Shown piece by piece: positions 33,531 to 41,463 of a stretch of 64,000 bases of DNA (within the stretch, counting starts at the first letter, position 1; every line of letters starts with the position of its first letter). A model generated the notes under the pieces. That model was not told the DNA's origin. It made no database searches and was given only the letters and a program-made list of their open reading frames with translations. Made by a program: the position numbers and the translations under genes. The stretch is from Stagnimonas sp965279705. Its GTDB lineage: Bacteria; Pseudomonadota; Gammaproteobacteria; Nevskiales; Nevskiaceae. The stretch covers positions 434,001-498,000 of the forward strand of contig OZ257257.1 in the NCBI GenBank assembly GCA_965279705.1, written 5' to 3'.

Positions 33531-34474
33531 ACCGTCGCGCGAACCTCTGCCGCGCGGATGGCCTTGGGCTTGAGACGCAGCTCATCGAGTGCATCGGTCG
33601 CGATGAGTTTTTTCACCCGGTCGAGATGGCCCGAAATGCTTTCGGCATAGAGATCAGCGCCGACAAAATGCGCACCCATGTAACGGTGCACGCTCTGGAA
33701 GTAACCATCCATGCGCTCGGTGCGCATCTTCTCGCTGAATTGCGGCGTCAGCCGCAGCAACTCGTCGGGCGAGGCATATAGCGGTGCTTTCGCACCTGCT
33801 TGCGGCGCGCCAGCCAGGCCACACAGCTCGAACTCGGTGTAGAGAAAATCCCTGCATTTTTCGAGATAGCAGCGGTCGGCGGTCTGCGCCATCACATCGG
33901 CACTGCCGAGCATGAAGCCGAGCAGACGGTCTTTCGCATCGGGCACCTGGATCGCATCCAGCGCCAGCTCATAGCCGGTGAAATGCACCAGCTGGGTCGC
34001 CATACCGGCTTCTTGGTCGAAGCCGATCATCGGCAGGAAATCAGCCAGAAACTCGCCGCTGCGACCCACGTGCGTGAAGGTGAACTCGGCACCGTTGGTA
34101 GCGGTGTCGGTATTCTTGCGGATGTAGCCGGCGTCGTGAAACAAGGCGCTGATGACACCGAGTGCCGCGCGCCGCGCGCCCAGACGCTCATCCACGCTCA
34201 CCGTACGTTCGTGCCCTTGCAGCAGTCGGGCGAAGGCCAGTGCGCAGTCGAGCGAATGCTGAGCATCGTGATACCAGGTGTCGCAACCGTGATAGCCCCG
34301 CAGCGTGCCGGCATACAACCGCGCAAACACCTTGAAGGCCGTCTGCACGGGCGCGAGGTCGATGGCGGGATACTGCGCGGCTAGCAGTTGACACACCGCC
34401 TCGCCAACGGCTTGTGGCCGGGCGATCTCGACCCGATTGGTGACGTCGTAATGGTTGCGTCGCCGCACCATCAT
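33527..34474 (-). CDS. HD-domain (phosphodiesterase-like) protein
   Basis: The 315-residue protein has histidine and aspartate motifs in order: WYHDAQHSLDC, then ALFHDAGYI, a pattern of HD-family metal hydrolases that resembles the eukaryotic cyclic nucleotide phosphodiesterase fold. The substrate is unknown, and a cyclic nucleotide or nucleoside phosphate is plausible. A GGGAG ribosome site lies directly before the tandem ATGs at 34474 and 34471. Its neighbours, TonB and exonuclease III, do not help. Confidence 0.75.
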   Translation of the reverse strand: MMVRRRNHYDVTNRVEIARPQAVGEAVCQLLAAQYPAIDLAPVQTAFKVFARLYAGTLRGYHGCDTWYHDAQHSLDCALAFARLLQGHERTVSVDERLGARRAALGVISALFHDAGYIRKNTDTATNGAEFTFTHVGRSGEFLADFLPMIGFDQEAGMATQLVHFTGYELALDAIQVPDAKDRLLGFMLGSADVMAQTADRCYLEKCRDFLYTEFELCGLAGAPQAGAKAPLYASPDELLRLTPQFSEKMRTERMDGYFQSVHRYMGAHFVGADLYAESISGHLDRVKKLIATDALDELRLKPKAIRAAEVRATV

Positions 34475-34547
34475 CTCCCGAGTCAGTGCTGTGACTTACG
34501 ATCCTAAGCGCCTGCCCTGGTTCTGAACAGCGCCGATTTGAACTGCA

Positions 34548-35315
34548 TCACAGAGTGACGATCACCGGCGCATGGTCGCTGGGGCGCTCCAGACGGCGAG
34601 GGTTGAGGTCCACTTTCCACTCCCTCACCCAGTCCAGCAGTGAAGCAGACAGCAGGATGTGGTCGATGCGCAGCCCCAGATTGCGGGCGAAGCCGGCCAT
34701 GCGGTAATCCCACCAGGTAAAGCGGCCCTCGGGCAGAAAGGGCTTGGTAAAGGCATCCGTCAGGCCGAGATCGCACAGGCCCTGCAAGGCCGCCCGCTCG
34801 GCCGGCGAGCAGAGGATGCCGCCCTCCCACTGCGAAGGGTCGTGGGTATCTTCGGGCGTGGGCGCGACGTTGTAGTCGCCCATCACCGCCAGCTGCTCGT
34901 GCGCGGCCAGCTCTTCGTGCAGATAGTCGTTGAGCGCCGCGAGAAAGCGCAGCTTGTAGTCAAACTTCTCGCTGCCCACCGCCTGGCCGTTGACCACGTA
35001 AACGCTGACCACACGGATGCCATCCACCGTGGCGGCAATCACGCGCTTTTGTGCATCCTCGAAGCCCGGGATGTCGCGCACCACGTCCTGCAGCACCAGC
35101 GGTTTTTTCGCCAGCAGTGCAACGCCGTTGTAGGTTTTTTGCCCATTGCACACCGCCGTGTAACCCGCCGCCTCGATGGCCTCATGGGGGAAGGCCTCGT
35201 CCTGCATTTTCAGCTCTTGTAGAGCCACCACATCGGGTTCGGCATCGCGTAGCCAGTCGAGCAGATGCGGCAGTCGCACCTTCAGGCTGTTGACGTTCCA
35301 GGTGGCGAGTTTCAT
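34548..35315 (-). CDS. Exodeoxyribonuclease III (second copy)
   Basis: The 255-residue protein begins MKLATWNVNSLKVRLPHLLDWL and shows LQELKMQDEAFP, GDYNVAPTPEDTHDP, WWDYRMAGFARNLGLRIDHIL and SDHAPVIV. This is the XthA type seen in most proteobacteria. It shares the fold and activity class with the copy at 15801-16571 but is clearly divergent in sequence, so the two are paralogues or subfamilies (here more like the ExoA/XthA group). It acts on AP sites and duplex 3' ends. Confidence 0.93.
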   Translation of the reverse strand: MKLATWNVNSLKVRLPHLLDWLRDAEPDVVALQELKMQDEAFPHEAIEAAGYTAVCNGQKTYNGVALLAKKPLVLQDVVRDIPGFEDAQKRVIAATVDGIRVVSVYVVNGQAVGSEKFDYKLRFLAALNDYLHEELAAHEQLAVMGDYNVAPTPEDTHDPSQWEGGILCSPAERAALQGLCDLGLTDAFTKPFLPEGRFTWWDYRMAGFARNLGLRIDHILLSASLLDWVREWKVDLNPRRLERPSDHAPVIVTL

Positions 35316-35378
35316 TGATTACAGCAGCGAGATTTTGGGAAGTTTGGAGATGAAGACAGCTTTTTAGTCTTTGCCATG

Positions 35379-35433
35379 ATTTATTAGGCGGGCCCGCTAG
35401 TTAATGATTACTGATTTCCGTTAACTAATAAAT
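35379..35433. repeat. Compound inverted repeat at the 3' end of the Fic gene
   Basis: Arm ATTTATTAG (35379-35387) pairs with CTAATAAAT (35425-35433), and TAGTTAA (35398-35404) pairs with TTAACTA (35421-35427). Between the two left arms is a 10-bp perfect palindrome, GCGGGCCCGC (35388-35397). The right arm overlaps the Fic stop codon. The stretch is AT-rich, unlike the surroundings. Its role is unknown. It lacks the features of a normal terminator. Confidence 0.5.
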
Positions 35434-36554
35434 AGATCTAGGTAACGATCAAATTCATAAAGCCGATCGCGCATCTGGCCTGTGACTTCATTCAGGATGC
35501 CGAGCCGTTGGAGGTCTTGCACGAGCTTTTGGGCTGTAGGTGGCGACACCTGGAGTTCCTGCGCCAGATCGCCTGCCGACATGAGCGGCCTGCGGTAGAG
35601 CACCCCGAGCGTTGCGCGGGCATTGGGCACCCGTTTGCCTAGCGACAGGATGCGCTGCTCGACATCGGTGCGCAGGGTAAGGATTTGACCAAATACGTCC
35701 CGCCCCTTGCTGGCGGTCTCGGTGATTCCGCGCAGAAAGAAGCGCACCCAGTGAACCAGGTCTCCGGTCATGCGCACGCGTGTCAGGGCGTCGTAATAGC
35801 TGGCTCGATTGCGCTCGAAGAAGTCCGAGAGATATAGCGAGGGCTTGGCGAGCAGGCCGTGACTGACCAGATACAGCGGTATCAGCAGGCGGCCGATGCG
35901 CCCGTTGCCGTCCAAAAACGGGTGGATGGTCTCGAACTGGTAGTGGCTGATGGCGATGCGGATGAGGTGTGGCACGGTGATCTGCTCGTTGTGCCAGAAC
36001 TTCTCCAGGTCACTCATCAGCCCGGCCACGCCTTCGTGATGCGGGGGGATGAACGCCGCATCGGCGAGGCCAGAGCCGCCAATCCAATTCTGGCTGTTGC
36101 GGAACTCGCCCGGTTGCTTGTTCTGTCCGCGCACGCCCTGCATGAGAATGGCGTGCGTTTTCTTGAGCAGGCGGTTGGAGAGCGGCAGGTTCTTGAGTTC
36201 GGCAATGGCGACATTGACGGCCTCGATGTAGTTCTGCACTTCGCGCCAGTCATCGCGCTTTTCGGGCCGGATGTGCTCCTCGGTGAGCAACGCTTCGTCG
36301 ATGCCGGTCTGCGTGCCTTCGATGCGGCTAGAGGTCTGGGCCTCCTTGATGACATGCATCTGAATGAATAGATCGATATCCGGCACGATCAGTGAATAGG
36401 CATTGAGTTCGCCGAGTGCACGGTTGGCGGACTCAAGCAGTAAATTGGTGGTGGGGTCTTCCCACAGCCACTCGTGGTTGACCGGCACTGGCTCGAAGCT
36501 CTTGTACTGCAGGCGCTGCTGCCAGCGGCCGGGTTTGAAGGTTTCAAACTTCAT
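35421..36554 (-). CDS. Fic-domain AMP-transferase, class II, with C-terminal winged helix
   Basis: The 377-residue protein has the Fic active site HPFLDGNGRIGR (residues 211-222). The N-terminal inhibitory motif SSRIEG (S75-G80) fits (S/T)xxxE(G/N), placing it in class II, where the motif lies before the Fic core. A winged-helix DNA-binding region follows from about residue 315 (RRPLMSAGDLAQELQVSPPTAQKLV). Members transfer AMP to protein hydroxyls. In this architecture the target is often unknown and may be the protein itself. No antitoxin gene adjoins it, as expected with a built-in inhibitory helix. The start at 36554 has a weak ribosome site. Confidence 0.9.
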   Translation of the reverse strand: MKFETFKPGRWQQRLQYKSFEPVPVNHEWLWEDPTTNLLLESANRALGELNAYSLIVPDIDLFIQMHVIKEAQTSSRIEGTQTGIDEALLTEEHIRPEKRDDWREVQNYIEAVNVAIAELKNLPLSNRLLKKTHAILMQGVRGQNKQPGEFRNSQNWIGGSGLADAAFIPPHHEGVAGLMSDLEKFWHNEQITVPHLIRIAISHYQFETIHPFLDGNGRIGRLLIPLYLVSHGLLAKPSLYLSDFFERNRASYYDALTRVRMTGDLVHWVRFFLRGITETASKGRDVFGQILTLRTDVEQRILSLGKRVPNARATLGVLYRRPLMSAGDLAQELQVSPPTAQKLVQDLQRLGILNEVTGQMRDRLYEFDRYLDLFIS

Positions 36555-36570
36555 TGCTATGGATGATTCC

Positions 36571-37857
36571 TCATGGCAGCCGTGCAATCGCGCGCCAGCC
36601 GATGTCACTGCGATGGAACTCGCCGCGCCAGCTGATCTGGTCGACGGCCGCATAAGCAGCCGTCTGCGCGGCGCGAATATCAGCGCCCTTGCCGACGACG
36701 CACAGCACGCGACCGCCTGCGGTTTCAGCATGGCCGTCCTTGAGTGTCGTGCCCGCGTGAAACACCTTGGCGCTGGCGCCGAAGTCGGCATCCAGTCCGG
36801 CGATCACATCGCCCTTGGCGGGCGTGGCCGGGTAATGCTCAGCGGCCATCACCACGCCGCAGGTGGCGTCGGTGCTCCAGCGCGGCGGATGCTGATCGAG
36901 CGTGCCATCGATGGCGGCGTTGAGCAGCGTCACCAGATCGGATTCCAGCCGCATCAAGATCGGCTGGGTTTCCGGGTCACCCATGCGGGCGTTGAACTCG
37001 ATGACGTGAGGCGCGCCGCTGGCGTCGATCATCAGGCCCGCATACAGAAAGCCCTGGAACGGCCGACCCTCGGCCGCCATGCCCGCCAGCGTTGGTTCGA
37101 TCACCTCGCGGCAGGCGCGGGCGTGCACCTCCGCAGTCACCACCGGCGCCGGCGAATACGCACCCATGCCGCCGGTATTGGGGCCAGTGTCGCCGTCGCC
37201 GACGCGCTTGTGGTCCTGTGCGCTGGCCATCGGCACGTAGCTTTGATCCTTGCCGGCGACGACGATGAAGCTGGCCTCTTCGCCTTCGAGAAAATCTTCG
37301 ATCACCACCCGCGCGCCTGCGTTGCCGAGCAGTGCGCCGCTGAGCATTTCGCGGATCGCCGCCTGCGCTTCGGCCACGCTCGTCGCCACCACCACACCCT
37401 TGCCGGCGGCCAAGCCATCGGCCTTCACCACGATGGGTGCGCCGCGCTTGGCGACGTAATCGCAGGCCTCTTTCGCATCGGTGAACACCGCATAGCCGGC
37501 GGTGGGGATGTTGTGGCGCTCCAGAAAGCCCTTGGTGAAGGCCTTGCTGGCTTCGAGCTGTGCGGCGGCTTGTGTCGGGCCGAAGATGCGCAGGCCAGCG
37601 GCGGTGAAGGCATCCACCACACCGAGTGATAGCGGGCCCTCAGGGCCGACCACGGTCAGCGCCACGTCTTCTGCTTGGGCCAAGGCGAGCAGGGCGGGCA
37701 GATCGTCGGCGGCCACCGGCACGTTGCGGCATTTGGGCTCAAAGGCGGTGCCTGCATTGCCGGGTGCGACCAGCACTTGGCCGACCTGCGAGGCGGCGGC
37801 GAGTTTCCAGGCCAGGGCATGTTCGCGGCCACCAGAGCCGATGACGAGGATTTTCAT
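36571..37857 (-). CDS. purD: Phosphoribosylamine-glycine ligase
   Basis: The 428-residue ATP-grasp enzyme starts MKILVIGSGGREHALAWKLA and shows VVKADGLAAGKGV, the metal-binding DPETQP in EFNARMGDPETQP, and TGPNTGGMGAYSPAP. It joins glycine to phosphoribosylamine in purine synthesis. The start at 37857 matches the family. An in-frame start 24 codons earlier lies inside the upstream terminator hairpin. It ends 16 bases before the Fic gene, so the two may be co-transcribed. Confidence 0.96.
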   Translation of the reverse strand: MKILVIGSGGREHALAWKLAAASQVGQVLVAPGNAGTAFEPKCRNVPVAADDLPALLALAQAEDVALTVVGPEGPLSLGVVDAFTAAGLRIFGPTQAAAQLEASKAFTKGFLERHNIPTAGYAVFTDAKEACDYVAKRGAPIVVKADGLAAGKGVVVATSVAEAQAAIREMLSGALLGNAGARVVIEDFLEGEEASFIVVAGKDQSYVPMASAQDHKRVGDGDTGPNTGGMGAYSPAPVVTAEVHARACREVIEPTLAGMAAEGRPFQGFLYAGLMIDASGAPHVIEFNARMGDPETQPILMRLESDLVTLLNAAIDGTLDQHPPRWSTDATCGVVMAAEHYPATPAKGDVIAGLDADFGASAKVFHAGTTLKDGHAETAGGRVLCVVGKGADIRAAQTAAYAAVDQISWRGEFHRSDIGWRAIARLP

Positions 37858-37899
37858 GAGGGAGCGATCGAGTAAGAAAAGTATTGTAGATGCGGGCAT

Positions 37900-37924
37900 G
37901 AAAAAGCCCGCCGGAGCGGGCTTT
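37900..37924 (-). terminator. Rho-independent terminator after ppa
   Basis: A 9-bp stem (37903-37911 with 37916-37924) has an A run at its left side on the plus strand, a T run for leftward transcription. It lies 22 bases beyond the ppa stop, so purD, further left, needs its own promoter or readthrough. Confidence 0.85.
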
Positions 37925-37945
37925 CGCAAAGCAACATTTTAAGAA

Positions 37946-38476
37946 TCAGCCTTTGTAATCCTTGATGCCCTGCTCGATCTCGCCACGCGCGGCAGCGGCA
38001 TCGCGCCAGCCGGTGATCTTCACCCACTTGCCCTTCTCCAGCGCCTTGTAGCTGCTGTAGAAGTGGTGGATCTCGTTGAGCAGACGCTCCGGCACGTCCT
38101 TCAGGTCCTGCAAGTGCGGATAGGCACCGTTGCTGACCTTGTCGACCGGCACGGCGAGCAGCTTGGCGTCGGTGCCTTTCTCGTCGCTGGTATCGAGCAC
38201 GGCAACAGCGCGGCACTTGATGACGCTACCGGCGACGACGGGATGCGGAGTGAGCACCAGCACGTCCACCGGGTCGCCATCGCCCGCCAGCGTCTTAGGG
38301 ATGTAGCCGTAGTTGGCGGGGTAGCTCATCGCCACGTTCATGAAGCGGTCGACCATCAACAGGCCGGTTTCCTTGTCCACTTCGTACTTGACGGGCGGGC
38401 CGTAAGCCGGGATTTCGATGACGACGTAAAACTCGTTCGGCGCTTTATCGCCGGGGCCAAGGGCTTCAAATCCCAT
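37946..38476 (-). CDS. ppa: Inorganic pyrophosphatase (family I)
   Basis: The 176-residue enzyme has the family I features EIPAYGPPVKYEVDKETG, the signature DGDPVDVLVLTP (metal aspartates), and YPANYGYIPKTL. It hydrolyses pyrophosphate to drive biosynthesis. It is a cytoplasmic hexamer in related bacteria. It is divergent from adk with 174 bp between the starts and ends at the terminator at 37900-37924. Confidence 0.97.
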   Translation of the reverse strand: MGFEALGPGDKAPNEFYVVIEIPAYGPPVKYEVDKETGLLMVDRFMNVAMSYPANYGYIPKTLAGDGDPVDVLVLTPHPVVAGSVIKCRAVAVLDTSDEKGTDAKLLAVPVDKVSNGAYPHLQDLKDVPERLLNEIHHFYSSYKALEKGKWVKITGWRDAAAARGEIEQGIKDYKG

Positions 38477-38650
38477 AGTGGTGCTCGCTGGTAATGTGGT
38501 TCGGGGCGCGGATTATACGAAAGGACACTGCGCCGTTTCGTTGCGCCATGGGCCTGTGGCGGCTACCTTAATGGGCCTTGGGACTGGCGCGCCTCGTGCG
38601 CCGTGGCCTCAAGGGTAGAAAAGCCCACCCCTGACTGGCTCACCCAAAAC

Positions 38651-39211
38651 ATGAGAATCGTACTGCTCGGCGCGCCCGGCTCTGGCAAAGGCACGCAAGG
38701 CGAAAAGATGGCCGCGCACTTCGGCATCCCCAAGCTCAGCACCGGTGATGCCCTGCGCGCAGCCGTTGCGGCCGGTACCGAACTGGGCAAGAAGGCGAAG
38801 GCGACGATGGATGCCGGCGGCCTGGTCGCCAACGAACTGGTCTACGGCATCGTCGAAGAGCGCCTGAGCCAGCCGGATGCACAGAAGGGCTTCATCCTCG
38901 ATGGCTTCCCCCGCAACATCGCCCAGGCCGATGTGCTCGAAGGCATGCTGAGCAAGCTGAAAGCGCCATCGATCAGTACCGCACTGCACCTGCATGTGGA
39001 GGATGAGGAAATCATCACCCGCCTGCATTCGCGGGCGCTCAAGGAAGGCCGCGCCGACGACACCGAAGAAGTGATCCGCAAGCGCATCGCCATCTACAAC
39101 GCCGACACCAGCCCGCTGCTCGATTACTACGAGAAGCAGGGCAAGTTGGTGACGCTAGAGGGCAAGGGCGGGCTGGAAGAAATCTTCCAGCGCATCGTCG
39201 CCGCGCTTTAA
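38651..39211 (+). CDS. adk: Adenylate kinase, short-lid form
   Basis: The 186-residue enzyme has the P-loop GAPGSGKGTQ, the AMP-binding LSTGDALRAAV and ILDGFPRNIAQAD. The lid is short: VEDEEIITRLHSRALKEGRADDTEEVIRKRI follows without the ~27-residue insertion of long-lid enzymes such as E. coli Adk (214 residues). It equilibrates ATP, ADP and AMP. The start at 38651 matches the family. Short-lid Adk is typical of Xanthomonadales, among others. It ends before a bidirectional terminator. Confidence 0.96.
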   Translation: MRIVLLGAPGSGKGTQGEKMAAHFGIPKLSTGDALRAAVAAGTELGKKAKATMDAGGLVANELVYGIVEERLSQPDAQKGFILDGFPRNIAQADVLEGMLSKLKAPSISTALHLHVEDEEIITRLHSRALKEGRADDTEEVIRKRIAIYNADTSPLLDYYEKQGKLVTLEGKGGLEEIFQRIVAAL

Positions 39212-39226
39212 GCTAAACCTGTCGTC

Positions 39227-39256
39227 AAAAAAGCCTGCCGTGTGCAGGCTTTTTTT
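39227..39256. terminator. Bidirectional rho-independent terminator
   Basis: Stem AAAAAAGCCTGC (39227-39238) pairs with the complement at 39244-39255 around a 5-base loop. A and T runs flank both sides, so it serves adk from the left and the small gene at 39264-39563 from the right. Confidence 0.92.
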
Positions 39257-39263
39257 GTGGCCG

Positions 39264-39563
39264 CTACAGCCCGTGTGAATTGAGCCACTGCACCGGGTCG
39301 GCGTCGGCGCGCGGGCCGGATTGATCGTCGATCAATCCGAAATCTTCGCTCTCGGCATCCAGTGCGCCAGCGAGGTTTTCCGGCGGCGCGGTGGGGCGGG
39401 CATTGAGTTCGCCCCAGCTGTCGAAGTCGATCTCGTCGAGCGCGCCGTCGTAGTACTGCACCAGCACGATTTCGGCTTTCACATCGATGCCGACGATCTC
39501 GAAGGACTGATCTTCGGCGGCATACCAATCGCCGACGGAAAACTCGCGCAACCACTGGGCCAT
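39264..39563 (-). CDS. Small acidic conserved protein (possible DUF6763 family)
   Basis: The 99-residue acidic protein is rich in Asp and Glu, with a conserved-looking core GDWYAAEDQSFEIVGIDVKAEIVLVQYYDGALDEIDFDSWGEL shown here in parts. This resembles short proteins I recall as DUF6763, although I cannot verify the family. It has no signal peptide or membrane segment. The function is unknown. It lies downstream of rnd and ends at a shared terminator. Confidence 0.68.
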   Translation of the reverse strand: MAQWLREFSVGDWYAAEDQSFEIVGIDVKAEIVLVQYYDGALDEIDFDSWGELNARPTAPPENLAGALDAESEDFGLIDDQSGPRADADPVQWLNSHGL

Positions 39564-39678
39564 GACGGACTCCCTTGCGGTCGGTAACGGAGTGGGAAAG
39601 ACGACCGCCTTTCCGTTCTACGCCTGCCGTCCCCGATGGACAACGCCCGTTGGTCGCGTGACGACCGGTTCGGCGGAC

Positions 39679-40773
39679 TCAGCTCAATGCAGCCAGCAGC
39701 GGCTCGCCGATCGCCGCGCGTCGCCAGCCGCTCAGCGCCCGCGCCTTGGCGGCGGTGCCGTCGTAGAGCAGCGCATCGAGGTCCGCGCGCGGCGCGAGCA
39801 GACCGGGCGGCACGCCGAGTGCCAGGGCAGTGGCCTGCACCACCTCGCGCAACTTGGCGAGCTGCGCCTTCTGGGCCGGGCTCAGGCGCTCGTCGCGGGC
39901 GAGGGCGATTTGTGGGTCGCCGGCGCTCGCGGCGATGGCGGCGAGCAGGGCATCCTGGTGGCGTTCATAGGTTTTCGGCGGCAGGCCGAGTTCGGCGAGC
40001 TGCGCCTTGCTCTGCGGACGGCGCTCGGCCAGGCGATAGACCAGCTCGTCGTCGACGATCCAGCCGCGCGGGCGGTTCTTGGCGATGGCCTCGGTCTCGC
40101 GCCAGGCGGCCAGGTGCGCGGCGGCGCGCTGGGCGGGCACGTCGAGCCGGGCCAGGCCCTTCAGGCGCTGCCAGGCGTCTTCGGGGCGGGTGTCGTAGGT
40201 CGCCGGGTCTTCGGCGCGGACGGCGTCCTCACGCATCCAGCCTTCGCGGCCGGCAGCGCGCAGGGCGGCGAGCAAGGTCGGGTAGATCGTCGCCAGATGG
40301 GTGACGTCGGCAGCGGCATAGGCGATCTCCGGCGCGGTGAGAGGCCGGCGCGACCAGTCGGTGCGCGACAGGCTCTTGTCGATGACGATGCCCAGCTCCT
40401 TGTCGATCAGCCCCGCATAGCCGAGCTGGTCGCCCTTGCCGAGCAGGGCTGCCGCCAGCTGGGTGTCGAAGATCGGGGCGGGGCACACCCCGGTGAGCTG
40501 CGCGAAGATTTCGAGGTCCTGCGAGGCGGCATGGAACACCTTGACCGTGCCGGGATCGTTAAGTCGTGCGAACAGCGCGCCCAGATCGGCAATGGCGATG
40601 CAGTCGATCACCCAGGCATCGACGCCGTCACCGATCTGGATCAGGCAGAGCTTGGGGCGATAGGTGTCGATGCGCAGAAACTCGGTGTCGACGGTCAGCC
40701 AGTCCCGCCCCTGCCAGCAGGCGATGGCGTCGGCGAGGGTGGCGGGGGTGTCGATCCAGTGGGTGGCGGTCAT
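39679..40773 (-). CDS. rnd: Ribonuclease D
   Basis: The 364-residue exoribonuclease has the DEDD catalytic residues: VDTEFLR (exo I, about residue 28), the SQDLEIF segment of exo II, and YAAADVTHL for exo III. A HRDC domain follows (about 210-290). It trims tRNA 3' ends. The start at 40773 matches the family N-terminus (THWIDTPATLADAI). An in-frame start at 40851 would overlap the divergent gene. Confidence 0.94.
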   Translation of the reverse strand: MTATHWIDTPATLADAIACWQGRDWLTVDTEFLRIDTYRPKLCLIQIGDGVDAWVIDCIAIADLGALFARLNDPGTVKVFHAASQDLEIFAQLTGVCPAPIFDTQLAAALLGKGDQLGYAGLIDKELGIVIDKSLSRTDWSRRPLTAPEIAYAAADVTHLATIYPTLLAALRAAGREGWMREDAVRAEDPATYDTRPEDAWQRLKGLARLDVPAQRAAAHLAAWRETEAIAKNRPRGWIVDDELVYRLAERRPQSKAQLAELGLPPKTYERHQDALLAAIAASAGDPQIALARDERLSPAQKAQLAKLREVVQATALALGVPPGLLAPRADLDALLYDGTAAKARALSGWRRAAIGEPLLAALS

Positions 40774-40839
40774 TTCGGCAATCGGTGAGAAGAGCCATAC
40801 GGTACCATCGCGCACGCTTTTCAATCGTGCCGAAACCTC

Positions 40840-41460
40840 ATGTTTCTTCAAGCCTTGCGTGTTGCACTCGGTCTGGCCCTGTTCAAAGGCGGGCCGCAGG
40901 ACATGCCGTTTTCGATGGGTCTTGCGCGTGCGTCGGCCGCCTTGGCGGTGTTCAGCGCGGCCCTGTTGCTCGCCCCCATAGCACCCTTGCCGCTGGCCCT
41001 GGCGACGGGCGTCGGCGGTGCCGTCGGCGTGGCGTTTTTCACCAAGCAGCTGCTCAAGGGCAAGAAGCTCGATAACCGTTATGTGCAGACCGTTTCGGCA
41101 CAGCTGCTGGTGGGCAGTCTGTTCGCCCTCGCCCTGTGGCCTGCGTTTGCCGCGATGGCTCCGGCGATGCAGGAAATGATGGCGGCGATGCGCGCCAGCA
41201 TCGAGGCGGCCGGGCCGGATGCAGACCCGATGGCGACCTCGCTGAAGATCACCGAATCTCTCAAGACCAAACCGCCGACCTGGGCGGCGCTGTGGTCGGA
41301 TGCACTGTTCGTGTGGAGCCTGATCGCCAGCGTGCGTATCAACCGCCTGGCGGCGGATCTCTCCATGCCGTCCAGCTGGCTGCTGACTTTCGTTTCACTG
41401 TTGGTGATGACCGGCTTCGTCATGCTGGCGCAGCTGATCGCGGCCATTTTTCTGAGCTGA
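40840..41460 (+). CDS. Integral membrane protein of unknown function
   Basis: The 206-residue protein has four to five hydrophobic segments (about residues 30-50, 55-72, 90-110, 152-168 and 183-203). A short charged cytoplasmic loop (FFTKQLLKGKKLDNRYVQT) lies between the second and third. I do not recognise a family. The gene lies 3 bases upstream of mpl, so the two probably share a transcript, and a link to the cell envelope is possible but not shown. Confidence 0.7.
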   Translation: MFLQALRVALGLALFKGGPQDMPFSMGLARASAALAVFSAALLLAPIAPLPLALATGVGGAVGVAFFTKQLLKGKKLDNRYVQTVSAQLLVGSLFALALWPAFAAMAPAMQEMMAAMRASIEAAGPDADPMATSLKITESLKTKPPTWAALWSDALFVWSLIASVRINRLAADLSMPSSWLLTFVSLLVMTGFVMLAQLIAAIFLS

Positions 41461-41463
41461 GCC

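Noticed and set aside
35421..36554. A toxin-antitoxin pair or defence island around the Fic gene
   Set aside because: The inhibitory motif is built into the Fic protein and no antitoxin or defence gene adjoins it.
39564..39678. A tRNA or small RNA between the acidic protein and rnd
   Set aside because: No cloverleaf or T-loop pattern is visible, and I found no such gene elsewhere in the window either.
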